From the NCBI GenBank assembly GCA_963682055.1, contig OY821751.1, forward strand, positions 1,054,001-1,118,000: a DNA stretch of 64,000 bases. The letters run 5' to 3'. Of the stretch, positions 22,160 through 35,404 are shown in pieces. Numbering within the stretch: position 1 is the stretch's first letter; each line of letters opens with the position of its first letter. The notes below the pieces were generated by a model. It was not told where the DNA came from. It worked only from the letters and a program-made list of their open reading frames with translations, and did not search any database. Origin of the DNA: Primula veris. Lineage: Eukaryota > Streptophyta > Magnoliopsida > Ericales > Primulaceae. The position numbers and the translations under genes were made by a program.

Positions 22160-22522
22160 ATGCTATATGCTTGTATCAGAGAAGAATGCTCTTGATTATA
22201 TTTTTGTGGGGTTCGATGGGTCGCAACAAAGAGCAAATTACCGTGCATACAAAAAATTAAATCAAACCAATCGGCACATATATTGAACTTCTATGCCATT
22301 TTTAACAAGAAGCAATACATCCCTGATTCTGCAGTCTCTTATCCAGATTACAACACGAATTTTGTACAACTTATGTCACGGGAATTAACTGAAAGTTGGA
22401 ACTAGAGGCCTATTCGATTGAAATCTTTAAACCAATATAATCTTGTTGACCGAAGTTGTGAAAAATACGAAATTTACAGCTCTTCAGCAGAGGAAACCAA
22501 AAAGGTTAGATTGTCAAGCTAA
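22160..22522 (+). pseudogene. Interrupted version of the 120-codon frame, copy B
   Basis: Carries the same TGA (codon 12) and TAG as copy A. See the open form at 43273-43635. No family recognised. Confidence 0.28.
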
Positions 22523-22841
22523 CCAATCCAACTTGACGCATCTTTTGGAAAACTAAGGGGGAAAATAAAATAAATAAATGAGCTTAAAGCTGCAACCAAA
22601 TAAGCTTGGTAGGAGGAAACTGCAGCCAATACTTCTTGAAAATCCACAATTTTCTGCTAAAAAAATTTCATTACCAAGAAAGCAGCTAACACAACTCTTA
22701 ACTAAAGCCAGTTATCATGTTGTTAACAGCTTGAGTTCTATCTTCCTAAAGATTGTAGCTTTTTCAGGCTAGAAACCATACACCGCGGCTTCTAAACAAA
22801 TAATCCGTAAAAGGGTATTTTCAAAAAGTCACTATTTTCAA

Positions 22842-23654
22842 AAAGAGTAAAATTGGTTGATGAGGTTGAGAAAAAGGGTGGGAATAACCAGAAGACTTCG
22901 CGTTCGGTTTCATCCTCAAGAGGTAAAGGTAAAGGCCCTCATTCGTCTCGTTATGGTTAAAATTGCTTGTTGGAATATTCGAGGAATGAATAGCCTCGAG
23001 AAAAAAGAAAATGTTTTTAACCTTATTGTTGCTCATAATATTAATTTCATTGGGTTAGTTGAAACAAAAATTTCTAATTTGAATAAGGAAGCCGTTTGTA
23101 GTCGTTTATTATCAAATTGGAAATTTATTGATAATTTTGCTTGGATTCTAGTTGCTTGGGATTTTCGTTGTGGGATTTAGTTACGATTAGTCTAACCACT
23201 CAAGTGATCTCTTGTCGGATAAAGGCATGTAATAGTCCTATTGTTGCATACTTTTCTTTTGTGTATGGGTTTAATATTGTGGCCCAAAGAAGGTGTTTAT
23301 ACAGTAATCTTCTTAGCGTTGCATCCATCTTTAATAATTTACCGTGGTGTGTTCTTGGTGACTTTAACGCTTTGAGGAGACCGACTGATAATAGGGGTGG
23401 AAATAATATTTTAGGGAACGAACAAGATGAATTCCCTAATTAAGTTCATTAATGATGCTGGTCTTGATGATTTGAGATCCAGGGGTATGTTTTTTACATG
23501 GTGTAATAATAATCCATTATCGCCAACCTTTCGAAAACTTGATAGAGCTCTTATTAATGATGTTTGGCTCTCATATTTTTCCGATAATTGACCATTAGTC
23601 GTGACTAATCATTTTTCTCCGATAAAAACTTGTACTACTCGTTAGCATAATTAA
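22842..23654 (+). pseudogene. LINE ORF1-end/ORF2-endonuclease fragment, copy B
   Basis: Counterpart of 4173-4985 with the same frameshifts and missing reverse transcriptase. A few base changes alter the endonuclease (AHNINFIGLVE here, AHNISCIGLVE in copy A). The ATGGTTAA overlap of ORF1 stop and ORF2 start is preserved. Confidence 0.85.
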
Positions 23655-23740
23655 CTCATTGTTGAACTGAAGTTAGTGATTCCATAATTGTAACTCAAAA
23701 AAGTGTCTAACCATATTGTCTTGTACGTTCTGATTATTAC

Positions 23741-24323
23741 TAGGGTGCGAAAAAAATCCGCAAACCCATCCCGTAACCCAACACGTATGGATTGGCGCGG
23801 GTTGGGGTGGGTTGACTTGTCCAAAAAAAAATCAATCCGTCCCACCCCAATCCGCTATATATTTTACGGGTTGGGTTAGGGTTGAAGTTCACAAATCGTG
23901 GGTTAATCCGTCCCAATCCGTTTCAACCCGCAATATATATATGATTATAAATATATATATTGTGTGTATTTAAGATAACAACATTTTATTCTTGTTATAT
24001 TTTAGTTTTATTATTTGTTCGCGAATGTTCTAAACGTATTTTGATTGGTTTTAATTTATATTTCTCTTTGAAATATTCAATTTATTTTAAAATTTAGGTT
24101 GATTATGCAAACTATGAAAAAAAAAAGAGACCAAAATAAAAATTTAAGAATCAATCTAAACCTAACTCGCCCCAACCCGCAATTTATTTTACGGGTTGGG
24201 CTGGAGTTTTAATTGTAACAGATTGGGTTGGTTTGGGTTGACATTTAAATTTTATCAATCGGTTCAAATCTGTCCCGGCATTTATTTTACGGGTTGGGTC
24301 AATCCGCCCCGTGCTCATCCCTA
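23741..24323. mobile_element. hAT-like GGGTTGGG-rich element, copy B
   Basis: Starts TAGGGTGCG and ends CATCCCTA. It differs from copy A by about ten substitutions and an extra CCCAATCCGT-type motif, so this element lies in one of the diverged patches. The flank TAACTACT matches the left flank TTATTACT at 6 of 8 positions. Confidence 0.5.
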
Positions 24324-25690
24324 ACTACTGATTTAGAGATGAAGACTTTTTGGTGGTCTTTTTTTTTATAATCAATATCCGGTTCATTTTATTGATAAAG
24401 TAACAAAAATATTCTTTCATGAGCCAAGCCTCCATGATAGTTTTTTCGATCAAAAAACATTAACGGAAAATTATAGAATTACGACATACATTCAAAAGTC
24501 ATCTAGTGCTAATGATTATATCTTATTATGGACATGGCAAAAACGCAATAGAATTAACACTTTTAATCTCCATTTTTCAAAAGCAAAAATAATATGCGAT
24601 TACTTGCTCTTTACTACTTATGCCCCCTATTCCTATACAGCGCCGTGTCATAAGACTCTGCTTGGGGGCGTATCTTAGCTATGTAACCAAGTGTACCCTC
24701 AAACTCCTATTTTGAATCATAAAAGGTCTTCGATTAAGACTGAGATAATCGTATCTAGTCTATAGGTCTTAGACTCTTAACAGTGTATAAGTAAAAATAT
24801 AACAAAAGTAAACAACTTGTACCTTTATAGTTGAATAAAATATGGGAGCTTCGATCGACTCTTCGTTTATGATACGCCTGCATGATTCATCAGGATTCCA
24901 TCTAGCTGAAATCTGGCAAATATATGAGAAAATCGAGTTAACATTTCCCCTTAAATACGTTATGGAACTAAAAACATACATCAACAACCAGATAAAATTA
25001 TATATTACTCCAGGTTTTAAAGAAATTCACTCTTTCACAGAAATGTCGAAAATCATTGATGGCCTGTCCTGGTGCAACTACTAATCAGATAAGCTGGATT
25101 TTCAAACATCATCAAATGCTTCAAGCCTTTAATTTCAGGACAAAAAGAAACCCTGCCTTTAAGCTGATCAAACAAATACACTCTATCTGTTAAGCAATAA
25201 AAAAAAAAAAAAAAAAACAGCTTGATATCCTGTTAAGAAACTATAAAAGCAAGAATATAAAAACTCTTCTAAGAAATAATACAATACTCCTTATAAGAAA
25301 TCACGTTAAGGTAATATACTTATCGGCTACGTGGGCTCGCTGAGGCGTCAGGGTTTTTAACACTTTTCTGCCTTTTATTAGAAGAATGATTCTTCATTAT
25401 CTTTCACGAGGTCGGAAAATTGTTATTATTCATGTACATAGAACCCGTAAGTTTCATCATTCGAAGTAGCATATATGAGAAAAAAATGTATCGTTAATTT
25501 ATAATCAATATTCTTTCTATAATGCACACATTGTACTTTTATGTATAATTGATATACATTTACAAGTCAGAAGCTTACACGTTAGTCAATAATATTGCAT
25601 ATCCACAAGATGTTTTTTTTTAGAGTAAACGGATTGATAAATATATTAACGAGGCAAAGTCTTGCAAAATTAAACGAACTACAAGCTACG
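24324..25690. other. Intergenic DNA, copy B
   Basis: Counterpart of 5645-7011. The 109-codon frame seen in copy A at 5671 is broken here by substitutions, which argues against it being a gene. The 80-codon frame at 24842-25084 is kept but unrecognised. Confidence 0.5.
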
Positions 25691-26449
25691 TAATACTAAC
25701 TCTACTTTACGCAAGACTAGTCACCGATAAACTCGGGACTTAGTCTCCAATATTTAGCAATAAATCTATTCCTAGCATTATTTTTTACATTATATAAAAG
25801 ATTCATTCTGTTTACAAAATAAAATTCTACTATTTTGATCACATTGCCGGGAGTTGAAATTTTTCTGTGTTTCACTCTCGCGTTTCTTTCTCTCTATACA
25901 CAATAGACCGAAAATGATAGAAGTCACTTTGCTAAGTTAGCGGACGGTATTTTACCTTTGAATGTGACTAAAGCCCACTTTAACCACTCATTTCACGTGG
26001 AACACGAGCCGATAAAGCCCGACTTAGAACACCCTATTGACCAAATCCTCCTTGAGAACTCACATTGGAAAAAAAGATGGTCTATGCTTTCTGCGCTCTT
26101 TAGACATAAAGGACAACCATTAACTCTTACAATGCCCATCCTTTGTAACCGATCAAAAGTAGCGAGTTTGTTAAGAACCAGTAGCCATAGAATAAACCGG
26201 CACCTAGGTGGAGAAATGTTCGCCCACACTATACGGTGCCAATCAACTTTTTGTTTCTTGGTTTGAATTAACTCACGAGCGGAACTTACGGAAAATCCAT
26301 GAATTGGATCCGGTTTCCAAATAATTTTCATTGTCGGAGAGGGTAGCTCATTATTGGATACCGTATACGCTGTTGTTGTCGACGGGTGGGTTGTTGTCGT
26401 CGTCGATGTTGTTGTCATTGTTGCCCTAGGCTCTCTATTCCTTGGTGCT
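25691..26449 (-). mobile_element. Gypsy/LINE composite fragment with zf-RVT domain, copy B
   Basis: Near-identical counterpart of 7012-7770, including the 196-codon frame with CPLCLKSAESIDHLFFQC (minus strand, 25993-26583) and the frameshift before LWRERNARVKHGK. Confidence 0.75.
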
Positions 26450-27812
26450 TGGGAATGTTGAGGGTGAGAGGCTTGTGCTTGGGAATGTTCGATTAGTGAG
26501 GCGGTGGGAAAGGGCATGTAATGGTAAAGGGCATGTAATATTGGTTTGGTTGTGCAGGGTCTATAGAAAAATGGTACTAGCAATCCGGTTGGACTATTAA
26601 TGAGATTTGAAGAGAAACTACAGACTAATAATCCTTTTAAACCGGGCAGTGTTGAATATCATATCATATGATAGTGGTACCTCTTTTGACATAATTTGAT
26701 ACATGTACCTGACCGGATATGTAGCGCGGAGTTTGATTGCATTGGCAAATGCAATGTTTGCAAGGCCCACCACACTCATTGGACAATTCCGAGTGGCAAA
26801 TAATGCAATCAAACAATCATTAAGGGAAAATATTTAATCCTTAGTTTCATATTTAAATTACTTAATATTTTAAGTTATTGAAGAATATTCCTAAACTAGC
26901 CGGAATAGTTTTTATTATCTATATAAAAAAAATGTATGCATGGAAGCAAAGTCAACTTACATGATATACAAAATAGCCTTTAGGCAATGATAAAAATAAA
27001 GATAAAAGCCAAGTTATATTTTTCTGATTTTAACCTAAAGATTTATTAGCCCAGATCCGTAGAGGCCCTGGTATAAGCCAAGACATCCAGATAGTTTATG
27101 AACCGGTTCCTGAATAGACGTAAAAGATAAAAGTTTTTTTTTCCTTTTGTATATTAAGTCTTTTTTTCTTCTACAACACAAAAATGACATACTTTTTTTC
27201 GACGGTATATTGTATAATGTAATAAAAACAATATTTTATTTGACGATATATCGTGTAATGTAATAAAAAATATATTTTATTTATTATGACATAATTTCGA
27301 TTTTGTAATTTTATGGGATCTTTTTTTATCCATTGTATGAATTTTTTTGGACTAAGTTAAAAACGCGTCAAAAAAATTATAAAGGTGTAAAAAGGGCGGG
27401 TGGGATAATGGTACTTTCTACTCGAATTGAAACGAGCATCATGCGTTCTAGAATATTACTTTCTGAACATGAAATTGTAATCTATTGAATTTTTTTGAAT
27501 AATATCTAATAAACTGGAATACAACTAATTTAACTAATATATTTGCCTATGGGTTGGTTGAATATCAAACACTTTCCAATAAATACAATTTATTTATTTA
27601 TTAACCTCTATTTAAACATCAAATCTATAACATACTAACAATATACGTTTACCTTATCGACTAACAATTTCCGGATACTCGTAATTCCCTATCCAATTTT
27701 GGTACGACCAATATATGTAAAAGTATTTTAGCAACAAAGAAATTTGGAAAACTTTTAATGAACAATATGGTTTGCGAAAAAATTAAAAGTATCATTAAAA
27801 TAATTTAAAAAT
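26450..27812. other. AT-rich intergenic DNA, copy B
   Basis: Counterpart of 7771-9133. No supported gene. Confidence 0.5.
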
Positions 27813-27883
27813 GCGGCTGCCGAGGATCAAACTTGGGTCAACCATGTGACAGGCAAGAATACTTACCACAATACTACAACAAC
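27813..27883 (-). pseudogene. Degenerate tRNA-Asp(GTC)-like sequence, copy B
   Basis: Identical to the copy A sequence, with the same disrupted anticodon, T and acceptor stems. Confidence 0.7.
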
Positions 27884-29194
27884 ACTTTTTTGTTATTTGT
27901 TTTAAGTTTTTTTTATATATAAACTCTTTCAATTTCGTCTTTTGAATATCAGCTACAAAGTTATATTTCTTGAATAACTACTTTTTATTTTAATAAATTT
28001 ATCACAAAACAACTTTATTGATTACAAAGCACAAGACCTGATTTAGGTTCTAAGTCACCATTCCCATCCTTTAGCTAATTTCGAATGAAAGAGTAAATCC
28101 TAATAGAAATAAGATTTGAGCAACGATTTTGAATTACTTGCCTTTTTCATTCTTTTAAATCTTTGTAAAATTCAAAACTCGTTAAATACTAATAGCTCTC
28201 ACGGGTTATAATTGATACATTCGGTTACCGTAAATGGAAATAATTAGCTAATCAGTTGGAAACCTATTGATTATTGATGGAGATGTGGTCGGTTAAAATG
28301 GCTTCGCTATATATGCAACACCATTTATATATAGTCGCTATACTACAACGATCTTGTTGTTCTCTTTTCTTCTTTTTACTTATTTAACTATTGTCCTCTG
28401 TAGTCTATACTACAACGACCTTGTTGATAGTAATTTTAAGTTGTTTGAATAGCAGATATAAATTAAATTGTCTTTCTCCATAACCAATCTGAATAATTTC
28501 TTTTTATTTTATAAAATTTCTCACAAAGAAATTTATTGAGTTAGAAAAAAAAAGGTTAGATTTAGGTTTCAAGTTAGGATTTCCGATTTCTATATTGGTA
28601 ATTTCGAAGGAAAGAGTAAATCTTAATACAAATACACCATATGAGAAACTATTTTGTTACTTGCCTTTGACATTCTTTTAAAAATTTTCAAATTTAAAAC
28701 TCAACAAATATTATAAGAAAACCATCACCAGTTACATCTCCTAGTTGTCCATACATTTAATACTCCGGTTACGCCAAAAAGGGGAAAAATGAGCTAGTCA
28801 GTTGGAGACCTATGGAAATGTGACTAGGTTTGAATGACTTGGCTCTGCAACAACATTTTAGTCGTTAACTAGTTGTCTTATAATATCGATCACCGGCCAA
28901 TTTATCAATACTAGCCACACAAATTTGAATCATATGCAACCCCCGACCTAACACCTAACGTTTTCTTTAGAATATGCATAAGTTAAAAAATAAGACGCGT
29001 TGCTCAGACTAGAATACATCTTAGTATATAGATATATTAGAAAATATCCATTAAGTCACATTTTTTAAATTTAATCCCACAAAAGTCGCATACAAGTTCA
29101 CTCTCCCAAAAAGTCATACTTTCTGAAAAATATAAGTACTCCTGCAAATCTAAATTTTTGATCTTTCATCCTCATCTAATTTAACAACCCAAAC

Positions 29195-29195
<1 letters not shown>
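27884..29195. other. Region upstream of the PMD locus, copy B
   Basis: Counterpart of 9205-10514 with single-base differences only. No supported gene. Confidence 0.5.

Positions 29196-29235
<40 letters not shown>
29196..29235. repeat. Poly-C tract (40 C), copy B
   Basis: Forty C, 20 bp before the ATG; copy A has 34. An A interrupts the C-run start (AAACACCC). Confidence 0.9.
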
Positions 29236-29238
<3 letters not shown>

Positions 29239-29255
29239 TTCCCCCTTTTTCTTCC

Positions 29256-30618
29256 ATGGATAATCTTCATCTCTTTCGATCTCTACCATGGAGGTCTCTT
29301 TCTTGCACCTCAAACACGACTAGTCCTATCAACGTCTTTCCAAGCTCCGCCTTTTTCAACTCCGTCGACCCTTCGTACCCCCTCTTATATAGCATCAGCA
29401 GAGACGGTATCGCCCACACCACGTATCATAGGGTGGCAAACGACATGCGAAAAGTGGCAACAATGGATTTTACGGATGCGCCCACACCACGTATCAACAT
29501 GGAAAACTACACGTATTTATGATGCAATTATAAGTTCGGTATTTGATATTAGCCAAGACAATAACTTGGTCTTGGCCCTATCAAAAAAATGGTTTCCAGA
29601 TACCAACACTTTTGTATTCAATAAGCAAGAATATTCTGTCACCCTCGAGGACGTATGTGTCCTCGGAGGGTACTCTGTGTTGTGTGAGTCTGTATTAGAC
29701 CCCATCGACATAAACACTCAAGTAATAATTAAAGAGGTTGATACAAGATTAAAGGCTGCAAGAAGAGTCCTTAACCACTCTAGCGCCAAGAAAGTAACCT
29801 ATAACGGATGGATTAACCTTTTCAATGCACCAAACTTGGATAACTTTAACGACATTGAACATGAAGCATTTTTGGTATTTTGGTTGTCCAAATTTGTGTT
29901 CCCTAAGAAAGAATATGTGATTGGAGATCACGTACATTCTCTAGCTATTCGTCTTGCTAGAGGGACTAGAATTGCGCTTGCTCCAGCTATTCTAGCCTCG
30001 TTATATCGAGATTTGAGAAGCTTACAAAATGCATTGTTTGCACGATCCCCAAATCTAGTCATATGTTCGCCAATGCATCTTGTGCAAGTATGGGCTTGGG
30101 AGAGGTTTCCTAATTTGGCGAAACCTAACATAACTGTTCGGGGCCAACAAATCATGGCTCGTTGGGAAGATGTGATACCAAATGTTATAATTAACATAGA
30201 GAACTTTCTTGAGACGTGTGGGTTTTGTTTTCGGCCTTACGCAAAATTCCACAAATTCCATGCGATGACACGCAACATGTATCCGGAAAATGAAGTTTGG
30301 GTTTTTAATTTTTCAGATTTAGATATACAGTCTTTTCTCAAGTTCGTGAGGCCTAGCGAGTTGTTGGGGTTAGACTCTATCGAGCTTTATCTTCCCAATC
30401 AAGTGGCAAGGCAGTTTGGGTTTGATCAAGATATTCCAGGACAAGTTGTTCGATTTAATGAGAATGCAAATATTGCATGGGAGCATTATAGGAGACCGTT
30501 TACTGAAACGTGTTTGTATGTTCCGTCCAAGTTGGCACAAACTGAGGTTACTTTTCGATACTTAGTCTGGTGGTACCGATCGTCTTTTCAGGAAGCCGGG
30601 CCATCCACTAGAAGATGA
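29256..30618 (+). pseudogene. PMD protein, copy B, frameshifted at the N-terminus
   Basis: Same gene as 10569-11948 but without the 17-bp repeat. From the ATG at 29256 the frame runs 88 codons and ends at 29522 after MENYTYL. The PMD frame itself stays open and can be entered at an internal ATG (29476), giving 380 codons that begin MRPHHVSTWK. That product would lack the first 79 residues, including GWQTTCEKWQQW. The remaining domain is whole and has VTLEDV (E, as usual in the family) and PDTNTF, where copy A has VTLKDV and PHTNTF. It may be a pseudogene or a shorter expressed form. Confidence 0.72.
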
Positions 30619-31957
30619 GGTGTAACAAAATTCAGCTTTAATCCAATTTTAAAAGATTGACGTATTTTAGTTTCTTTGATTAGTGCAGTTATTTCGCGAA
30701 CAAAGGTCTAATCTTTTGTAATCGTCAACTTAAACCGAGTGTTTCTTTTTAAAATTTTTTATTATGAGTTATGATCATTCAACTTTTGGTGATTTTTTGA
30801 ATGATAGGTAATTGTTTTAATGTTTTTAATTTTGCAATAAGGATACATTGTGGAAAATATTCTGATTTTATATATCATTATGTAGATACTTGCATTGAAC
30901 TAAAGTGGGCATTACCTGCACATAAATTGATAATAATGTATTGCTAAGTATGTTGCTTATGTAGTTTTGGCTCATTTATTAGGCTGTTTAGGTTATTAGT
31001 AAATTTTTTAGGGTTCCAGCCGCTCCTCCTCCCTTTTTTCATGGAGGTTCCTGCATCCTAATTACGAATGGAAAGAAAATGTTAACTGATATTTGAATTC
31101 GACTCTCGGTATAATTTTAAACTTGGCTACGGAAATACTCTTTCTGTGATTGTTGTCTATATAAGTGATGGTCTGAAAAAATTTAGAGTAATTTTTTAGA
31201 TTATACTAGCACATGACCGTGACACTTTTGACATTATATATGCGCTGCATTTTGCTTATGAGTTCCAGATTTGTATCCGTCAAGTTTATACAGTCTCATC
31301 TACAGATTTAGCCCACATCACATAAATGGGAAATAAACTGTAGCTTTTCTTTGGTCGAGAATATTTAGACATAAACGTTACTGAGTGAAATATCAACTTA
31401 TTAAAAATTTCAGATAAAATAGGAGTTTAAGCTTGAGGCTGGGAACCACATATGGTTTCTATGATTACCAATGAAAAATGTTTTGCAGGTAATAATATGG
31501 TTTCTAGGTTAGTTTGTTGGCACATTATTAGATTGTTAGCGATATGCAAGTACCAAGAAGAATACAATTGTGAATTCGGAAAATAGTTTTCTTTGGACCG
31601 CAAAGAAATATTTGATTAGAGAGGTGTGGTAGGTGGTCATCTCGGTTACACCTTTTCTTAAAGAACTTGGGACTCCATATTGGTAATTAACATATTTAGT
31701 TTGGTTTCCCGTTAAATGAGACCTGCAATTGCATCGCATGCCATAGTAAATTAGCTTCAGGTTAATTATTAGGTCATGAGGATGCTCAAAAAATGATATT
31801 TTGCTATCTGTAATTTTTTTCAGCATTGTAGTTGTTGTTGAACCTTCTCATCATTTACGCCATTACTTATTCATGAAATTACTTCGAGAAGTCAATTTTT
31901 TGTCTTGCATGCGCCGTTTTATTAACCATGCTAATTAAGTAAGCTCATATAACATTA
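30619..31957. other. Region downstream of the PMD locus, copy B
   Basis: Counterpart of 11949-13288. No supported gene. Confidence 0.5.
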
Positions 31958-33043
31958 GAGATGGAATATTCAATTGTTTTGTATTTAATAAGCAATAGCT
32001 TAAAACATAAAAGTTAAACCTAAATCTTGGAATGAGAGGTATGGATAGAACCTCAAGAGTAGAGAGTGCATATCACTGTGGTTAGCATGAGAGTCAAGAT
32101 TTAGTAAAGAGTGCAATTCAAGGGATCTCTCTTAATTGAATGCTAATATCCGGCATGCTCGAGGCAAATCCAATAGACAGAACTGATGAAAATATGGTAG
32201 AACAACATCCATTTATATAGATATGATTAGAGATGGAATATTCAATCGTTTTGTATTTAATAAGCAATACCTTAAAACAACATGAAAGTAAAACCTAAAT
32301 CTTGGAAGGAGAGGTATGGATAGAACCTCGAGAGTAGAGAGTGGAGATCACTGTGGTTAGCATGAGAGTCAAGATTTAGTCGAGAGTACAGTTCAAGGGG
32401 TCTCTCTTAATTGAATGCTAATATTCGGCATGCTCGAGGCACATCCAATAGACAGAAGTAATGAAAATATGGTAGAACAACATCCATTTATATAGAAATG
32501 ATTAGAGATGGAATATTCAATCGTTTTGTATTTAATAAGCAAGACCTTAAAACAACATGAAAGTAAAACCTAAATCTTGGAAGGAGAGGTATAGATAGAA
32601 CCTCGAGAGTAGAGAGTGGAGATTACTGTGGTTAGCATGAGAATCAAGATTTAGTCGAGAGGACAGTTCAAAGGGTCTCTCTTAATTGAATGCTAATATC
32701 CGGCATGCTCGAGACACATCCAATAGACAGAACTAATGAAAATATGATAGAACAACATCCATTTATATAGAAATGATTAGAGATGGAATATTCAATCGTT
32801 TTGTATTTCATAAGCAAGACCTTAAAACAACATGAAAATAAAACCTAAATCCTGGAAGGAGAGGTATAGATAGAACCTCGAGAGTAGAGAGTGGAGATTA
32901 CTGTGGTTAGCATGAGAGTCAAGATTTAGTCGAGAGTGCAGTTCAAGGGGTCTCTCTTAATTCAATGCTAATATCCGGCATGCTCGAGACACATCCAATA
33001 GACAGAATTGATGAAAATATGGTAGAACAACATCCATTTATAC
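31958..33043. repeat. Tandem array of four ~275-bp units, copy B
   Basis: Same four-unit array as 13289-14374. Each unit resembles its positional partner in copy A more than its neighbours, so the array was already four units long when the segment duplicated. Confidence 0.92.
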
Positions 33044-35399
33044 AGCAATTGTGTTTGCATAGAATTGTCGTTGGCGACGCATGTCGCTCAAGGAGAGAGG
33101 GAGAGGTAGAGATCTTTCTGATTTTGTGAGTTATTACCCCATCTCTATCAATTCAAAAGGGATTAATTGTATATGCATGATTTTTGTAAATGATTTGTTA
33201 TCTCGAATCAATGATGTTATCTCGAATCAACGAGTGTTGATCACACATTTATGGAGAACTACTTATCATAAATGTATATTAGTTGCTTATAAATCTGACA
33301 TCCAAATATGCCTCATTAATATCAACAGATAAGTTCCATACGATATAATTTACAGTTTAACATTTCGTTAATTCGATACATCCAAGGCAAATGCTATAAG
33401 GCACAGTTCCAAGTTTAGGATCAATGAATCCGTCCCATAAGATAAGATATTACATAAGTCAAATTGTCATAAACCCTCTTAGGCTCTTACGGTCAGAGAA
33501 ATTATCCGATGCTTGGATTCAAGTAATATAAAATCCTTGGGCTGGTGAATCGATTAGAATACGAAATGTCCTACTACCTATATAAACACAATATTTATCA
33601 TAAAAATAGAAATAAAAACCCTTAGGCAAATTGATGAAAGACATTTGTGTACATTGTTAAGAAACTAATTTTAGGGTATGACAGAATCTCAAACCTTGAG
33701 GATGTAATTGTGACATGTTCAAAAATCGTACTATCATTTTTTTTAAACCATTTATACTCACATCAAACAAAAATGAGCACAAGATATACAATACTATATA
33801 TTTGTATGAAGCTTGTTTGTAGGTTGACCAAGTGTCTTGTTACAAAGTCAATTTCATACCAAAGTTGTATTAACTCCGTTGGTTTGACTGTAAAAGGTTT
33901 TTCGGTGTAAATACTTTTCTCGGAAAGTTTTATAGTGAAAACTTTTGTTTGCACTTTATTTACGGATGTTTGGTGAATTAAAGGTTTTTCACCAATTTTT
34001 TGTTAATTCTTCAAAAATTTAGACAAAGTCGATGCATAAACATATAGATATGATTCGACCTTAATAAACATAATATTTTCAGATGAAAAACATCAAAAAT
34101 ATCAAAGTCACCAAAATAAATATTTTTTGTGAAAGTTTTGTAATATTAGTGATTAAAAATAACAATTATATTTTGACACAAAATCTCTTAAAAATGAGCG
34201 ACTTAATAACAGGTAGTTTAAAGATTAAAAAAATAAAATAGACATTGAATATCAAAGAATAATCATAATGTGATATAAATAATGTGACATTAAAATACCA
34301 TTGAAAGATAAGTGTATGTATGTTTAATATATTTTCTCAGTTAATATGGGTCATATATATTTATACTTAATTTACTAAATTATTAAAGGAGAATATTCAT
34401 CATAGGTCACTTTTTTCAAGATTTTTTAAATGTAGGTTCTGGTCCGAAACTTTTTAAGTTCCAGTCACCGGCCCAATAAAAAAAAGCTTAAAAGCTAATT
34501 TTAAGCTTAAAAAATAATTTATAATCTATATGAGAAATATATTAAAATGTAAAAAAAAAGGTTAAAAGTTATTTTTAAGCTTAAAAAAATATATTATAAT
34601 TTACACGAGAAAGATATCAAAGTGTAAATAAATAAATTAAAAGTTGTTTTTTTAGTGTTTTTTTGAATTACTAAGTAAAAAAAAAATATAACAAAAAGTT
34701 ACGACTATAATATATATTTTTATCACTTGTAAGGTGACATACAATTAAAAAATTTATTAGATTAGTGACCTATGAACAAAAATATTATTGAAATATGATA
34801 TCGCACCAATCAATCATTATTAAAGATCATGTTTTCCTTGATTACTTATTTTTTTATTGTATAAGTAAATGAGAATATAAATTGAATGACCTCATATCCA
34901 TTACCCTTTTTACCTTTTCTTTTGACGAAGTAGGAAAATTGTTTCCACCAATATTTTTAAAGCAATCGTTTCCCCCAGTTTTGCACAAAATTTGGAAAAC
35001 ATTTACTAGAAAAATTATTTTACATGTGATCTAGAAAAAATAGGGAAAAATTATTTGTTATACTAATATCGACATACATGCATTAAGAAATGTTATAATT
35101 TCTTATTCAACTCCATGTTATTTCTACAAATCATTTAACTTTTTCTCAAGTTGCGATTTACTTTCATTTAAGACCTCAATTATTATGACATGTTCCTTGA
35201 TGCATAACGTCAAAATTTTCAACTCAATTGCGCAAGCAGTGTTCTAGTTGTTCGATTATTCTGTTTCACTAAACCCGCCTAAATAAAAACAAACAATTTG
35301 TCAGTGTTTTAAAAATCCCGCCTTGAGCTATGGCTATGGTTCAGCATAGCAAAAACAAACAATTTGGTTATGCTAAACCAAAAAAGCTAATAATTAGAG
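33044..35399. other. Intergenic DNA, copy B, diverged part
   Basis: Counterpart of 14375-16720. From about 33730 on it differs from copy A by roughly 4-10% including many indels. No supported gene. Confidence 0.5.
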
Positions 35400-35404
35400 C
35401 TAAT